Shown here: positions 15,001-28,500 of the stretch, one piece after another
How positions within the stretch are numbered: position 1 is the first letter of the stretch
Layout: the number at the start of each line of letters is the position of its first letter
NCBI GenBank assembly: GCA_003640385.1
Contig: RCAB01000009.1
Location: forward strand, 248,001 to 312,000
Source: Setaria digitata
Taxonomy: Eukaryota; Nematoda; Chromadorea; Rhabditida; Setariidae
Reading direction: 5' to 3'
Length of the DNA stretch: 64,000 nucleotides
Program-made: the position numbers and the translations under genes
The notes under the pieces: model-generated
The model's input: only the letters and a program-made list of their open reading frames with translations
Database searches by the model: none
What the model was told of the DNA's origin: nothing

Positions 15001-18000
15001 ACGAAAAAATTTCAATAATGTATGAATTTCTAAGTACTCTATCATTTGCAAAAAATTAGCATATCAGACTAATCAATTTCAGTTTCTACTTCAAAAAAAA
15101 AAAAATGCTCATAGTAGCTAATTAGTTAAAAATAAACAACGGACTTAATTCACTGCTTTGAGCTTTTGTAAGAGGTTGAGAATGGTGTCGAGAACTGCAC
15201 AATGTGTAAAGATGTTGAACAATAAATACGGGATGCATAAACATGAAGCTAGCAGACGCCTTTTCCAAAATGCGCTGAGTCACTTCTAAAGCTAGCGGCG
15301 TTATAAAAATCTGAAATCAATGGATTACATAGAATGCTTAGATAACAGTAAGGGATAGCTCCTGTTATGTTTTGTAGTCAATTAATATCATCTTACATTC
15401 CTGTAATTTCTTTACCCCAGCACAATTATATATTTTCATTGCCATTTCAGAACTATCACTCCTCGGTTAAGCTGGTTGTACTAATAAACTATTGGACTCG
15501 ACAAACATCATTTGAACTAATTAAAAACATCTAGAACAAATTTCTATTTAATGCATATGTCCTAATGTGTTTCTTATTGGCAAAATTGACATTGCGAAGG
15601 TAAGATATGGAAGTAAACTTTTTACAGTTGTAGGCTAATTTAAATCTCAATTTTAAAGATTTTGGACTAACTTACATGCCATTGACTACCCAAAGTTCCC
15701 TTTATGTTCATCGTATGCTGGTCCGAAAGCCCATCACTAGCAGATACTTCGACATCATTAGCATCTTTTTTTAAAGTTAATTTCTGCTTTTCTTCTTGCT
15801 CTATTAGCATAAGGTCATTGATCCCCGAAGTTACCTTGAACATTCCAATTCAGAACAAAAAGTGGATTACATAGGCTATGAACACACTAAAAATCCAATT
15901 TGATTTCTTTGAAATATTTTATGCAATAGATATGATAAAAGCAACGCAAATTTGCAGCGATAAGCTTCAATAGTTTTACTGAACAACAAAAAAGTCCAAA
16001 AAAATGCACCTTTCGGAACAATCCAAATTCTACTGGTTTTGAACCACTGTCACTTGCCATTCCATCGCAAATATGTTTTCTTTCATAAACACTCAGAAAC
16101 GAACCATAACTTTCATGAAGGATTGCCGAGGACATTATTGGACCAACCATATGATGATATACACTGACATTTGCTGATGAAAATGCCGAATGGAAGGAAT
16201 CATTTGAGGATGTTTTTCTTTCACTCACTGTTGACTATAAAGGATATTTTCAAAAACGTTGAATTTGTATATGAAGCATTTAAATCTCTTTGTTCCATAA
16301 ATAACTGTTCACCTCTTTTCCGCCCTCTTCGGAGATAGAAATATTTTTATAAGCCGCAAAATTTTCAGAAGTCATCATCCTGCAACAGCATAAATGGAAA
16401 CACTCGCCAACAAAAAAAAACAAGAAATTTAAATTCTAAAATATTCAAAGAATCACCATTTTCCCTCATGAAAAATGCTTTGACCGATAACAGGTTGTAT
16501 GTTTTCTCCACTTTTAATACCACTACGCAAAGAAGGCTTGTTAAGTTCGCACATCAGTGAATATCCACTAAAAAGACATGAATATGGTAATAAGAAGTTA
16601 AATTTTTTTCTATGAATCGACTTTGAAACTTCATTCAATACATGCATTAAAAACAACGTCAAATGGAAATTTTAAAACTTAAATTGTATCGATAGGACCG
16701 AAAAACCATGTATCACCAAAACATGCACAACTATTTGCACCATCCCACAGAAAATAGAGTCTGTAAAAAGACGTAGAAATATTTGCATCTGAACTTGCAG
16801 TCGCTATATATTGGTCTGAGTAACTATTGGAATTTCCTAGGTTGTCTATTTTGAAATCTTCCATAGACGAATATAAGCTGTGGAATAATTTTGTAAATAA
16901 AAGTTGAAAAATTCCGCAAAAGAACCCGTTTGCCTCCACTAAAAGTAACTTCAAGGAATTACAACAAAATCATAGCCTCATATCTAAGTTTCGAGAAATT
17001 AATATTAATATTTACCTTTTGGAGTGTTTATCATGGTTAGTTAGAAAGTTTTTCCGTTCCAAAAACAGATGAGCTTCGGACATTTCATAAGGCAAGCATA
17101 CGTCGAAACTTATATCATTTAACGAGAGGGAGCCACATTCAATCCATTTCTCCATATCTTTATCCAATACCAACACAATTTGCTTTAATTGAGCCTGAAA
17201 TATGCGGTTTCTTATACTATTTACCATATTTTTTTTAAATGAGATTGTGCCGCCATCCGTTGGATTCATTTCTTTCTATTAGAATAATTCAAAAATAAAT
17301 TGGAATTCTGATTTCTTCATTATCTAAGACGTCTAAAATCAACTTTCAATATTTTACGTTCAATTGAAAGAGCTTAATGATATCAACTGACCGTTACTAT
17401 TCAGTTTTCAGCTACTTATAAATTCGCCTTCTTTTACAGCAAATAAGAGCTAGTTTTAAACAAGAAGAACGACGGGCTATAAATTTTAACGTAATTTTTA
17501 ATAACCTTTTGGAGTTGGCAAGTTTAGAACTTTTAGAAAAAAAACGCCACCTTCCATTAACTAAAAGAAAAAAGACTAACTGAAGAAAGATTCAAAAGAA
17601 TATTTGAGCAAAATGATGCACTATGACAATTGCAATAAGCCAAACGAATTGGTGAGATTTCTAACTGGAATCTGCTTCGCTCTTCCGTAATAGCTATGCT
17701 CAAGTGTTCAATTCTAAATCGTAACGACTCATATTTTAACTGAAAATATTATGAAATATAAGCGAAAAAATTACAGCGAAAAAAGTTTAAGTCTTAATTT
17801 CCACAGATAATGACTAACTTATTAGGCAAGTAATCCCCTGCTTAGAGCTTAAAAATGTGATGGATGAGGTAATGGCTCTGAAAAGAACACAGATTCGAAA
17901 AATGGTACAATCCTGTACTAAATCACCACTAACTATTAAAAATGATATATCTTAAAAAAAAAAAAAAAAAAACGGAAAAAACGAACATTCTCTTCGGATT

Positions 18001-21000
18001 CACAGTTTTGGATCGGTGTCTTTCGATGTGCTAAATTTAATGCAGCGTATGGACAAGTGCGGAGGTCATTCATATGAATACAAAAGTCATATCTAAAAAT
18101 AAAAAAAAAAATAAAAGAATAAAAACAGGAGGTAAATTATAATTATATATGTATAGCAAAAATTTCTGACTCTTTCTATATTTGTCGTATTATTATCTAA
18201 CCATAAAAAAATTTCCGCTGAATTAACAAGAAGTTAGTGTTGATATTTGAAATATGCTTTAAATAGTCGTTTAAAAGACAAACTTCTCAGGTATTAACAA
18301 GTTATCATCAGAACAAAAAGCCAACAACGCTAACGCCTCGATACACTGTGCAAGTATAGCAATCTGTAATGAAAGATAACCCATCCGCTTGAAACGGATT
18401 AGCAGATAAACGAAAGACTAACGAGTGACAAAGAAGTGGTTGCTAAAAGCTATGAAGAATCGTAACTAGCATCTCACAGTGACTCAATTTAAGTAACTCG
18501 CCTCCCTTAACAATTCTTATTAAAAACAACTCAGCAAAATTATGAGTCAAAATAACCAGGCGAAAAGTTCATTCCAAATATCCATCCTAAAATTGATAAA
18601 ATAAAACCTCGGAAGACTGAAGTCTAGCAAGCAGTCGGCTAACAGAAATTTCCATAAGCCAGCCGTATTCGAGTGTTGCTGCATCCCAAGGAACATCTAG
18701 GTCCGAGAAAAGAGCCTGACCGCGAAATGAAAATGCTTCCAACACCAACAAACCATCGTCGGAAACAGGAAATTCAGAAGATGGTTTGAATTTGAGTGAA
18801 GCTATCCCACAACCAACCTGAAAGACGAAAATAGCATTTCTTCTCGCGATATCAAAGTTTCAGTTAGAGTTCCTCTCGTATTTCCATTTTACCTGAACCA
18901 TTGCACTGTGAGCATCCTTGACAATTTCCAAAACAATCTCATCAACTCGAGCCTCAGGAGAGCTATCTAGAAAAAATTTCATGTTGAAATATTTTTTATT
19001 TATTGTAACTCTTCGGTCAGTGAGATGGACCCAACAATGATTCAAGATTTTATGCTATCGCATTTCTATTTCGATGTTCATTTCAACTGTAGCTTTTCTG
19101 TAGTAAACGAACTTTAGTATGCAATTTTTAGACTATTTCTGAACTGTCTTCTTCAATTATAAACGTGGTAAGAAAAACTTCATTTTTGAGAAAAGGACAG
19201 AAGCTATAAGCTCAAACTCACCCACAGATGAATTCATTTTTGAGCTGTAAACCGGGCAAAATCCTCTAATTTTACCAACGCGTAAGCAAAAGCGAAGCGA
19301 AAGTGGCCGGTATCGTTCACTTTCACCAGAAATGGCATTGCCGTACAAGGGACTCGATGGCGTATCGCTGTTAATTTTCGCAACGTCAGTAATCTATTAA
19401 ACAAAGTGAAATTAAAACTTGATAAGTTAAAAAATAAAGTTCGTGTCGTCAAGAATGTCATTATTTTTTGATCTATTGTTCGTTACAAATGAAAATAATG
19501 AAAGAAGCAGAGTACAAAAGTTACATTTTGAAAATCAGAAAACACATCGACTTCAAATTTTATTTTAACATCTTCACCAACTTACTTTTCTGTCAAATTC
19601 AAAAAAAAAAAAAAGAAAAAAAAATGGAATGCAAAGAAAATCAAAGCTCTACTTGATCATATAATCCAAAATAATTATTTTTCAGATCAATAATAAAACG
19701 AATGATCAACCCTAATAGCAGAATTTCAGAATCGCCGATTTCGATCTAAAAATGACAAAAACACGTAACTATTAGGAAACAGAAAAAGAATTCCAAAATA
19801 TTGTTCAACAAATCCACAAAAGTCGTTAACAAAATTAATGCAAAATCTTTGTTAATATGAAGAAATTTTATGCACTCATGGATGATGAACGAAAACAGAA
19901 TTGAATTAAGCTGATGCAAATGGACTGGATTTGAAATTTCGCAAAGAAACCGTTTCAATCGTTAATTTCAAAGCATAAAACCTCTAGTAATAGTTGATCT
20001 GGTGGTAAATTAATTGGAGCTGTTTGTTTCTTCCCTGTTGGCTCAATTACATTCAGCGGGAGATCAGAAGCTGGTTCGTAATATAGTGGATGATTAGTAT
20101 ATTCAAAAAAGAGTGTAAGCTTTTCAGTTCTCCATAATTCTACCCAATCCTAGAAACAAATGACAAATAAAGTAATAACAACATAAAAAGCGATCCAGAT
20201 TATTGGAAACACGTTGATATTGGAAAGTATTTCGAACAAAAGAACTGAAACAAATTGACCAACTTGGCAAAATAAGGGAAATCCAGGAATAGCTGACAAT
20301 TAAACGAACGTAATTTCATGGAACTTTTTGGTCAAAGAGCAACCATCGCAGGAAAAACAAATAACTAACTTGTGCTAAATGCGATACAGCTGGTAAATTC
20401 TTGATTTTTGACGAAGTAACGTTGAAAGAAGCATATCTAAGAAGAGAGTGTAGGATACTGTATAGAGGACTTTTGGGTGGTAACCATGCGCGCAATGCAA
20501 CCATACCTCGCGTCTTAATTTCGTAAACGGTTGTTATTGTTTTAGGACAGAAATCGAGAAATGGCAAAGCGAACGATATTGTCACATTCTCACCCACAAT
20601 AGTAGCTAAATGATTTTCAGCGGATACTGAAGAGCTGAAACTACATATTTCGAGTAAAAAAGTGCACGAAAAAGTATATACAACTACCAAATCATCATAA
20701 AACTGTATTTTTTCACTCTAGTGAACAAAGTAACCTGGCATCAATCCAATTGTGTTCATTCAACAGCAACGTAAGTTCAAAACCATCCATCCCATTGATT
20801 TCGAATTCCCATCTGTATGGAACGAATTTAAACAGATCCACAGCCGAATCCGCAGTCCACTCATTGATAAGATCCTGCAAAAAAATGACTCGAAAATCTT
20901 GCTGGCTGAAGTTCTTCATGCTAAAAGTTCTGAAGCAGAAATTTGAAATTTTAAATATACTTCACATAAATAATTTTAAAAAATTAAAAGATTTAGAGCC

Positions 21001-24000
21001 TTTATGAATATAAAAGGACTTCGGAAGAATGAATCGGCATAAAAACTGAAGATTCATAGGAAGATCCTTCTTTAAAAAGAAAACTAACAGCAAAAAAGTG
21101 TTTATGATCCCATAGAGCCCAAGTACTCGCTTTATTAATTTTAATAGCAAATTTCCATAGCTGATATCCATTGAAGACGCGTGGATAATGAACGTTCAGC
21201 GTTAGACGCAGAGTTTCACAATGGAAAAATTTGGGATATGCAAGAGAAGTGGACGATTCAATAAACAGAAGGCAACAACGGAGAACGGTCTCATATCCGT
21301 TCTCTGTCGTTATCCAAGGCATTTTAAACTGCAATGTGTAACTAAAGAAGATCTTCATACTTTATATAACCAATTACTTCTATTTTTAAAAGCTAAAAAA
21401 TATGTGATTTGGAATTGAAAATACTAAGACAATTACATCAACAGAAGAGCCTTGCTTTACACGTAAATGGAGAGCGTTAAGTTCGTCTCCTCTCATAAAC
21501 CAGATATCAATCGCGGCATCATTCCACAGCGAAATTCGCATGTCATGCGCTAATAAAATTCGTCGTTCCCCTTCTTTTGGCATTGTGCTGAAAAGTGGGT
21601 TTTGTCGCCCCCAGTGAATTCCCTAATTAAAAAGCAACTACACGAAAATCAAGAAGAGAAACCAGATAGTAATGCATGGTGTTCTTAAATTTTTGCAATA
21701 TCAAGAAAAATGGAAATATTCATTAAAATAAAAAACAGTGCAATACTAAACATACGTCACTTCTGAATTACGATATTCTGGTGGAAAGAAAAAATCATAG
21801 AGAAGAACACGCTGTGCATCAGCCCACGGGCCGTATGAAAATACAGTATTTTTGTCGAAGCGCCATACAGATTCCCAAACAGGAAGATCTTCGGTCACTG
21901 ATTGTTGACCTTCTTTCACAACACCTGAAATGGACTGCTTAATGGAAAAGAGGTGATAGAGCTCACTGCAGAGAAAGTAACCGAAATGAAGAAGTAATAA
22001 ATAAGCAACAAAAAGGATGCGAAAATGTTTGAATTTTAATGGATTTGAATTCTATCAATGCAAATGCAATTCAGTTATCATTAAATATTAAACGATGAAT
22101 TCACTTCAACCTTCAGTACAGAAGGAAGCAATGATTCAATCAAACTGACAAGACTAAAAGCTTAGAGTAAAAGCACAAAAAATAAAAAAAAATAAAGTGA
22201 AGGTAACATACCGAGAATGGACTGACTGTAAAAGAAATTGAGATGTGCCGTTTGAATAATAGCGAATCCATCACCCATTGTTCGAGGTGGTGGATCACAT
22301 CGACCGTTGTAACTTGGTGCTGTTTTTTCCGAAAACTGACTACACTGTACCAGTGTCACACGAACGTTTTCTGTGCCACCGATAATACTAAGTAAAGCTA
22401 CGTCATCACCCCTGCTATATTCTTTGAGTGAAACTTCTGCTAAAACAAAAATTAATAAATAAATGGAATTATGAAGATCGACACACGAAATTTGGACATT
22501 CATCTGATACAGACGCTTTAGAAGATAAAAAGAAGACCCTAATATTTTAAGAACTTATACTATTTATCTTTTACTATCCAACTGATTCATTTCGTTCAAC
22601 TTACATTACTTCATATCAACTACCAGTACACACTTAACTGCATAAATGTATTCTACGCTTCAATAAACTCTTTCGGTACTATAGAAAAAGCCAGCAACTC
22701 TTGCCAAACTTTAGCACAGCAGGTTGAAAAAATGTAGAGTTTCGAAATATAAAAATTTTGATATTTCATTAAAATATTAAAATTTGATTTCAATATATTA
22801 TTGGACTTTAATCCAGCATTTCTCTTTGCAAAGACTTAGTTAACTAGCTTACATGTGCAGTTTTCAAAAGACGAAACAATCATTGAAGGCAAAAGCGCAT
22901 TCCCAGCAACTAAACGACCTGAACTGATATCTAATCTAACATATCCAATTAAAGACCACAAATTATCATAACAGTTGTCCCATTCCAATTCTTTTTCTGC
23001 TGAAATAGCAAAAGTCGAACATGCTATGAAGTTAATAAAGAAGAAACTAGATTAATCCAAAGTGATTAGCTGATCAAAGTTGGATTAACCGAAATAAGTG
23101 AAACAATTTGACCTTATAACTCAAACATTTATCTCTGAAGAAAAATTTGTATTTCATAATAACATGTGAAAATCTAAAAATTATTTGTTTATTTACTTGT
23201 AAACCGCCGTATTTTATTAACATCAGTTTCATCTTTCAATGGAACAAACAGTTTTTCAAGACCAAAGTATCTCGCTAAAAATCGGTAATTTGACAATCGG
23301 TTGTAAATATGCAACTGCAAGCCATTCAACGATATATGTAATCTCGAAATATTACTGAAAATTTCAACCAAATATTTAATTATATTTGTCTGATTCACTT
23401 CCTGAGTCACAGGGTCTTTTCTCAAAAAAAAAAGTAAAAAAATGATTTCATAAAATCTTTTCTCCTTCAAATGGAAAAAAATTCGGTTTTTCGAAAATAC
23501 AAGCCTTTTGTGCGCATGATCTGATGGGATGTAATTCCAGTATGAAAAGATTATCCAACCGTCGTTGCAACAAAATAAAAAGTTCTGATCCATACATCGG
23601 AAGTCCCGGAACATTATTTTACCGGAGAGGAAACTTATCGAAAATGATCCTAAAAAAATTTAGCTTGTTTTTCTTGCCTATACAACACTACCCCATATGA
23701 GCAACATAAACTTCAAAAATAGAGCATATCCTTCCATAGCTTTGGATTTGATGTAAAAGAGTGTTGTGTAGAAAAACTTAAATAACTAACTTCATTTAAC
23801 CACTGTTAGATATCATGATCAAAAAATAAGAATATAATATAATATATTATAAAATAAATTCCGCATTGAGACTCAAAACAATGATGCAAGCATTTAGTAT
23901 CGGATGAAAGATTCATATTTTAGTCTGTTTAGAACAGAAGCAAGCAGGATAATGCACTTATGGCTTTCCGCTTTACTAATAAGAAAGAGTCGAATATATA

Positions 24001-24622
24001 TGAACTACCAAACATATATATATATATATATATATAATTAAGTGGTAAGGGAGTTCATATATATATATATAAACTACCAAACCTAAATTTTGCAAAATTC
24101 ATCTCGAATTGCAAACTAATTAAAGGTCAGGAAATAATATAAAATTCACCCATAGATATCTGTACATCGTATCCTTTGATATGAGCAACTCGCGTCAGCA
24201 AAAATGCAGCAATAGGGCCAATAACTCGAGACATGTAATAAGTTATGAAAACAATCCAAACAATAAATAATAACAGACTCCCAAGCATGACCCAAAAACT
24301 CGCTTTGTCTGGCTAAAATTTTAGTGAAGACTGATATCCCGAAAAGCATATACCACAGAAAAAAATATTGGAGATGTTGCCGCTAATAAATCCTCCATTA
24401 CAAATTAAGTGGTAAGGGAAAAATGGGAAGACAAATGGAACAATTTCATAAACTGGCTAAAATCCAGCCCCTCCCCAAACCTTTTCCTTCAAAAGAATAC
24501 TTTACCTGAACAATTTCTCGATAATCCTCCCAATGCAGATTGATATCGCCCGGCAGCATTATAGAACCGTTTTTCTCCCAAAAAGAAAAGCTCTTGCCGA
24601 GCAATAAGCTCGTGTAATTCAT
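1..24622 (-). CDS. lpd-3: BLTP1/KIAA1109/Tweek/LPD-3 family bridge-like lipid transfer protein (N-terminus complete, C-terminus off the left edge)
   Basis: Multi-exon gene read from 24622 down past base 1. Family members are giant rod-shaped proteins with a hydrophobic groove that move phospholipid between the ER and other membranes. The start ATG is at 24622; exon 1 is 24622-24506 and exon 2 is 24312-24150, the latter holding one membrane segment followed by WIVFITYYMSR, close to WIIYLTYYNSR in human KIAA1109. Downstream blocks follow the human protein in order: DGWIIFSYW (about 23.55 kb), HIYNRLSNYRFLARYFGLE (23.3 kb), SSGRLVAGN (22.9 kb), PPPRTMGDGFAIIQ (22.3 kb), YGPWADAQR and FFFPPEY (21.8 kb), TTENGYE (21.3 kb), FVPYRWEFEI and HNWIDA (20.8 kb), ITPLALE (15.3 kb), ITAWIYATDRLNESL (13.6 kb) and a CPSCMLATILLRY block (13.3 kb). 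A basic helical stretch, ERRTLRKLESARFKQFRKS, lies near 5.5 kb. The frame is still open at base 1, so the rest of the C-terminus is missing. Family assignment is very secure; individual weakly conserved exons are not all delimited. Confidence 0.93.
7143..7160. repeat. Poly(T) tract
   Basis: Homopolymer of about 18 T in intronic sequence of the BLTP1-like gene. Length is likely to vary between assemblies. Confidence 0.8.
8272..8395. repeat. Degenerate TTAATTAA-rich minisatellite in a BLTP1-gene intron
   Basis: Repeated AATTAATTAA and related AAATAA/AAGTAA units occur over roughly 120 bp with no coding frame. It lies in an intron between exons at about 8.2 and 8.5 kb. It looks like ordinary low-complexity expansion. 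Confidence 0.7.
23994..24082. repeat. Compound AT microsatellite with inverted and direct repeats
   Basis: A 13-nt arm ATATATATGAACT (23994-24006) is the exact reverse complement of AGTTCATATATAT (24052-24064). Between them lie an (AT)n tract and the 17-nt unit AATTAAGTGGTAAGGGA. AACTACCAAAC occurs at 24003-24013 and again at 24072-24082. The structure could extrude as a cruciform and lies in the intron just 3' of the membrane-anchor exon. Confidence 0.75.
24150..24312 (-). other. lpd-3: Membrane-anchor exon (exon 2) of the BLTP1-like gene
   Basis: This 163-nt exon has a TTTTAG acceptor and a GTGAAT donor. Exon 1 is 39 codons (phase 0), and this exon continues the frame with PDKASFWVMLG and about 20 hydrophobic residues ending in TYYMSR. 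It is the single N-terminal transmembrane helix that anchors BLTP1 proteins in the ER membrane. It is flanked by two copies of a 17-bp direct repeat (24036-24052 and 24403-24419). Confidence 0.88.
24403..24419. repeat. Second copy of 17-bp direct repeat AATTAAGTGGTAAGGGA
   Basis: Exact copy of 24036-24052, 367 bp away, in the intron on the other side of exon 2 of the BLTP1-like gene. Confidence 0.8.
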
Positions 24623-25567
24623 GCCGTCATCCTCACCATAACTTTTTCATCCCTTTAAGTCACATTTTCCAAAAGCTATTAATCTCGAGATTTTCCTTTT
24701 AAACTTCATCTTGAAGTACCTGTATGGTACAGATTTTTAACACAGAAGAGAAAAGAACAAAAAAAAAATTCACGTTTTATGGGGTACAAATTCGTATACA
24801 TTTGCTAAAATAACGTTAAAATGTGGATCATTTTTTACACGAGAATTTGAATAAACCACCTTCAGACTTCAAATTCTTCAAAATTACAGTAATATTTAAC
24901 AAAAAATCTAACAAAAAAACGGCTTTTAATCCAAGCAAAAAATACTATATCAGATAAATGAAGATCAATCAAGATTTCAACATAACTGTAACAAAAATGT
25001 TAGGGAGAATTTGGAGATTAAGATATATTTGTAAACAGCTCAGCGTTGCTTACAACGCTAATATATTGCTATTCGCAAAACGCTAAAAAAATATATCCAA
25101 AAATAAAGAACAAGAGAACAGTTATAATTCAGCATCAATTATTTGTAAAGTATAGTTCCTCGAGAAATGTAATTTACATAAACCTGTGAATTCATAAACG
25201 CAAGAACCATAAAAGGCTATAATTAGACAAATGTTTTAAAATGAAATATATAACCAAGAAGTACGGAAAAATTGAGCTAGTATCGCTGGTAAAGACAATG
25301 CGTTCTCAACAGGGTGAAGAACACCTTGAAGTACATTTCTGCTACTGCTTGCTGAATGAAGTGGATAATGACAAGATCAGCTGGTACTTCATATATACAG
25401 CAATAAACATTCTGGAATATTTCAAATATCCAGTTAATGGTATTCAAGTGTCTGCTCTGATAGACAGTTTAACGATGTAATATTTCAAAAATCATGAACA
25501 GGTAGTAATAACACAAGACAGTGGAAATCATTAAAATTTGACAAGTGCCAAGAAAGTACTTTTACAA
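24623..25567. other. Spacer between msh-6 stop and BLTP1-gene start, with an unassigned plus-strand ORF
   Basis: Both flanking genes are read leftward, so this 0.95-kb spacer holds the msh-6 3' end and the 5' flank of the BLTP1-like gene. It is AT-rich. The only notable coding signal is an opposite-strand ORF at 25241-25480 (79 codons, ATG to TAA) with no family I recognise. Same-strand spacing below 1 kb is compatible with a nematode operon, but no clear leader acceptor was identified. Confidence 0.6.
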
Positions 25568-28500
25568 TCACTTATCGCCACTTAATGATGAAATTAACAT
25601 TGAGTTAATTACTTCCCTGAGGTGTGCAGTGCTACAGTCTTCATTCAGTGCAAGTTCTCGTAATTTCGCTATCCTCTCCTTTCGTGCTATTCCCGTATTA
25701 AGACGTCGTGAAGCAGCAAATGCAGATAGAATAACCTAAATATTTTTTTAAATAAAAAGAATCAATACAACTAGGCTTTTAAATCCTATTATCACATTCA
25801 CTAAATATTTGTCGAAAAAAAAAACAAAAAAAATTTCATTTTAAAGAACAGTAGATAGAAAATTTCGATTACTTCTTTTCTAAGTCCCGATATTTTTGCA
25901 GCAAAGAATCCGTAAGATTTTGGACATATTCCGTCAGCTAGCGTGTATAAAAAAGTTACATTTTCCATTGTTGGATCTTCAGCATTTTCATTTTCAACGA
26001 TGCAAGCCTAAAAAAAAATGCTCAAATTCCACATAATAAAATGGAACTGCTGCATAAAACATGGTTGTTGGAGGAATTACACACATTTTCATACATTAAG
26101 ATAAAGTATGCCTGATATTCATTTATAAAATTCTCCCAAAAGAAAAATTAGGAAAATGTGCAAAAAAAAAGGTTTTATCAATTCTAAAATTCTAAATGCA
26201 TTAGACCTGAAAATTATTTAAAATTTTTAAAAAAAATTCTGGTATGCTTCTATTTGCAGCATTTTGGGGTAGAAAGCTAACCATATGTGCTGCTTTAATG
26301 TTGCTAACATTTTCAACTGCCTTACACAAACTGTGATAATGTGTGGAGAAAAAGGTGCGGCAATTGAGGCGGGTTGCTAGATCCATCAATACAGCATAAG
26401 CAATGGCTGTCCCATCATAAGTGCTGAAAATATTATTCCTTTTTGATCTAAAAAAAAAATGGTTTTTATAAGAAATCCATAACTGTCCTTAGATTAGTAA
26501 TTTAAGAAAAGCGTTTAAAAATACTACAGTCAACAACTTGCATCATATGAGAGGAAAAGAAGCAAACGGAATAATCAGAAGTTGAATTAGGAATTCAAAA
26601 CTCCACGCTCGAAAGAGTAATGAATACTTTTACTACTTCACCACAAATAAAAATAAATAAAGATACAAATTCTACCTTGTCCCTCGACCTAGTTCATCCA
26701 TTATCACAAGTGAATGGCACGTAGCATATCGCAAAATCAAATTCGTCTCATATAATTCAACATAGAAAGTGGACTGGCCTAAAACATATCTTTAAAAATT
26801 TATAAGTTGTCTAGAAAATTTTTAGAAGCATAATTATGAAAAAATAGCAAATATTATATACCTGCAGTGATTCGATCACCTGCACCCATTCTCGTGAAAA
26901 TGCGATCAACTGGCGACAATTTCATTTCATCTGCAGGAACAAAGCTACCCTTAAGTGTAATAATGTAGCAATTTTCAAATCAATAAAATATTTCATATTC
27001 TTAATGGAGAGTACGGTAACAACTATAACGTTACCAAAAATAAATCTATGCTTACCGATCGCTAAATAATATGGTGAACTTTTTCATTCAATTCCTGACT
27101 ACATGCCCTACTCAATTACATAGTAGTTAGTACAGTTTTTTACTCGTTCGCAATTATCGGAAAGAACTCACTATTTGCGCAAGCACGACGAGTACACCAA
27201 CTTGACGCATTAACGTTGATTTCCCACCCATATTTGGACCTGTCAACAAAATTGTGGAAGGCTCCTTTCCACCCAGTAGAACACTGTTTGGTATATATGA
27301 GAAATTTCCGCCTGAAGTGGCTATAGCAGCAAGTGATGGATGATAACCAGACTTGATTTCTAATATAGGCTGCAAGTATAAATCAACTGATCAAATTATA
27401 TCATACTCAACAAATAATTAAAATATTCATTACAGTCCATTACTTAATGCAACATTTATTTTACAAATTCATAACAGCTTTGACAAAAAAATTGACCCTT
27501 TTAAATACCATACTATAAACTAATTCACAATCATATCTTAATCAATTATAGATAATTCTCATGACAAATTTATACTTGTTTACTGCCGTAAATAAACTGC
27601 GGACGACACATATTTAGACCAGAACTTTGGCTATAATGAGTTAGAGAAAGAAGCACATCGAATGTTGCCATTCGTTCAACAACTGTTGTCCATTTTGCAG
27701 ACCTTTAAAGGCATTACATTAATTTAATTTACTTCTACTATTATAAAATTAACGGCTTATTTTTTTCAATCGGAATTTAAAATAATAAAAATTTCTGTGT
27801 TAATTCCAAGGAATCAAGGAATCTAGTACTAAAATAGTAACTATATAAGCATATTTGTTGCAGCATGCATTATATTGAGATATAAATGTTTCATAAACAG
27901 TTATAAAAGCATTATACTAAAGTTTATAGCGATGTATAACAAGACAAAATATGCATTATATCATGGAAAAAGATTTCATTTACTGTTAATATTCAAAATT
28001 TTAAACTGAAATTCACATTCCACCGATATAAATTACCGTTTTGTTACTAGTGATTTAAGCATGGTACAACTTTTTTTAAAACAAACTTATCTACTTGCAT
28101 TATCGTTATTTTGAGAAATATCGAACATTTCAATCTCATAAATAAAGCAGTAACATACCGTTTCTTTATAATGACTATGAAAACGTATAACACACTACAA
28201 GAAAACATGCTACCCATCTTATGTATTTCTTCTCCATTATTCTAAAAGAAGCAAACAATCTATTTATCAAGAAATCCAGGTACCTGTCGCCGAAATCAGC
28301 AAATACTCGTCGCATAATGTCACGCTGTATAATATCACGCTGATTTTCCGCTTCGTCCAGATTTTCAACCAATTTTTCTAATTCAACTGTTACCATTCGT
28401 TTATAACCCTATTTTGAAAAAATGTCGAATAAATGAAACTGTGCAGAGTGGAATTCAATTAGTAAGATCCAACCTTTCGAGATGATTTAAGTTCGAATTC

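Noticed and set aside
1..24622. VPS13-type identity for the large leftward gene
   Set aside because: The N-terminal membrane helix and the ordered blocks match KIAA1109/BLTP1, while VPS13 begins with a soluble chorein motif that is absent here.
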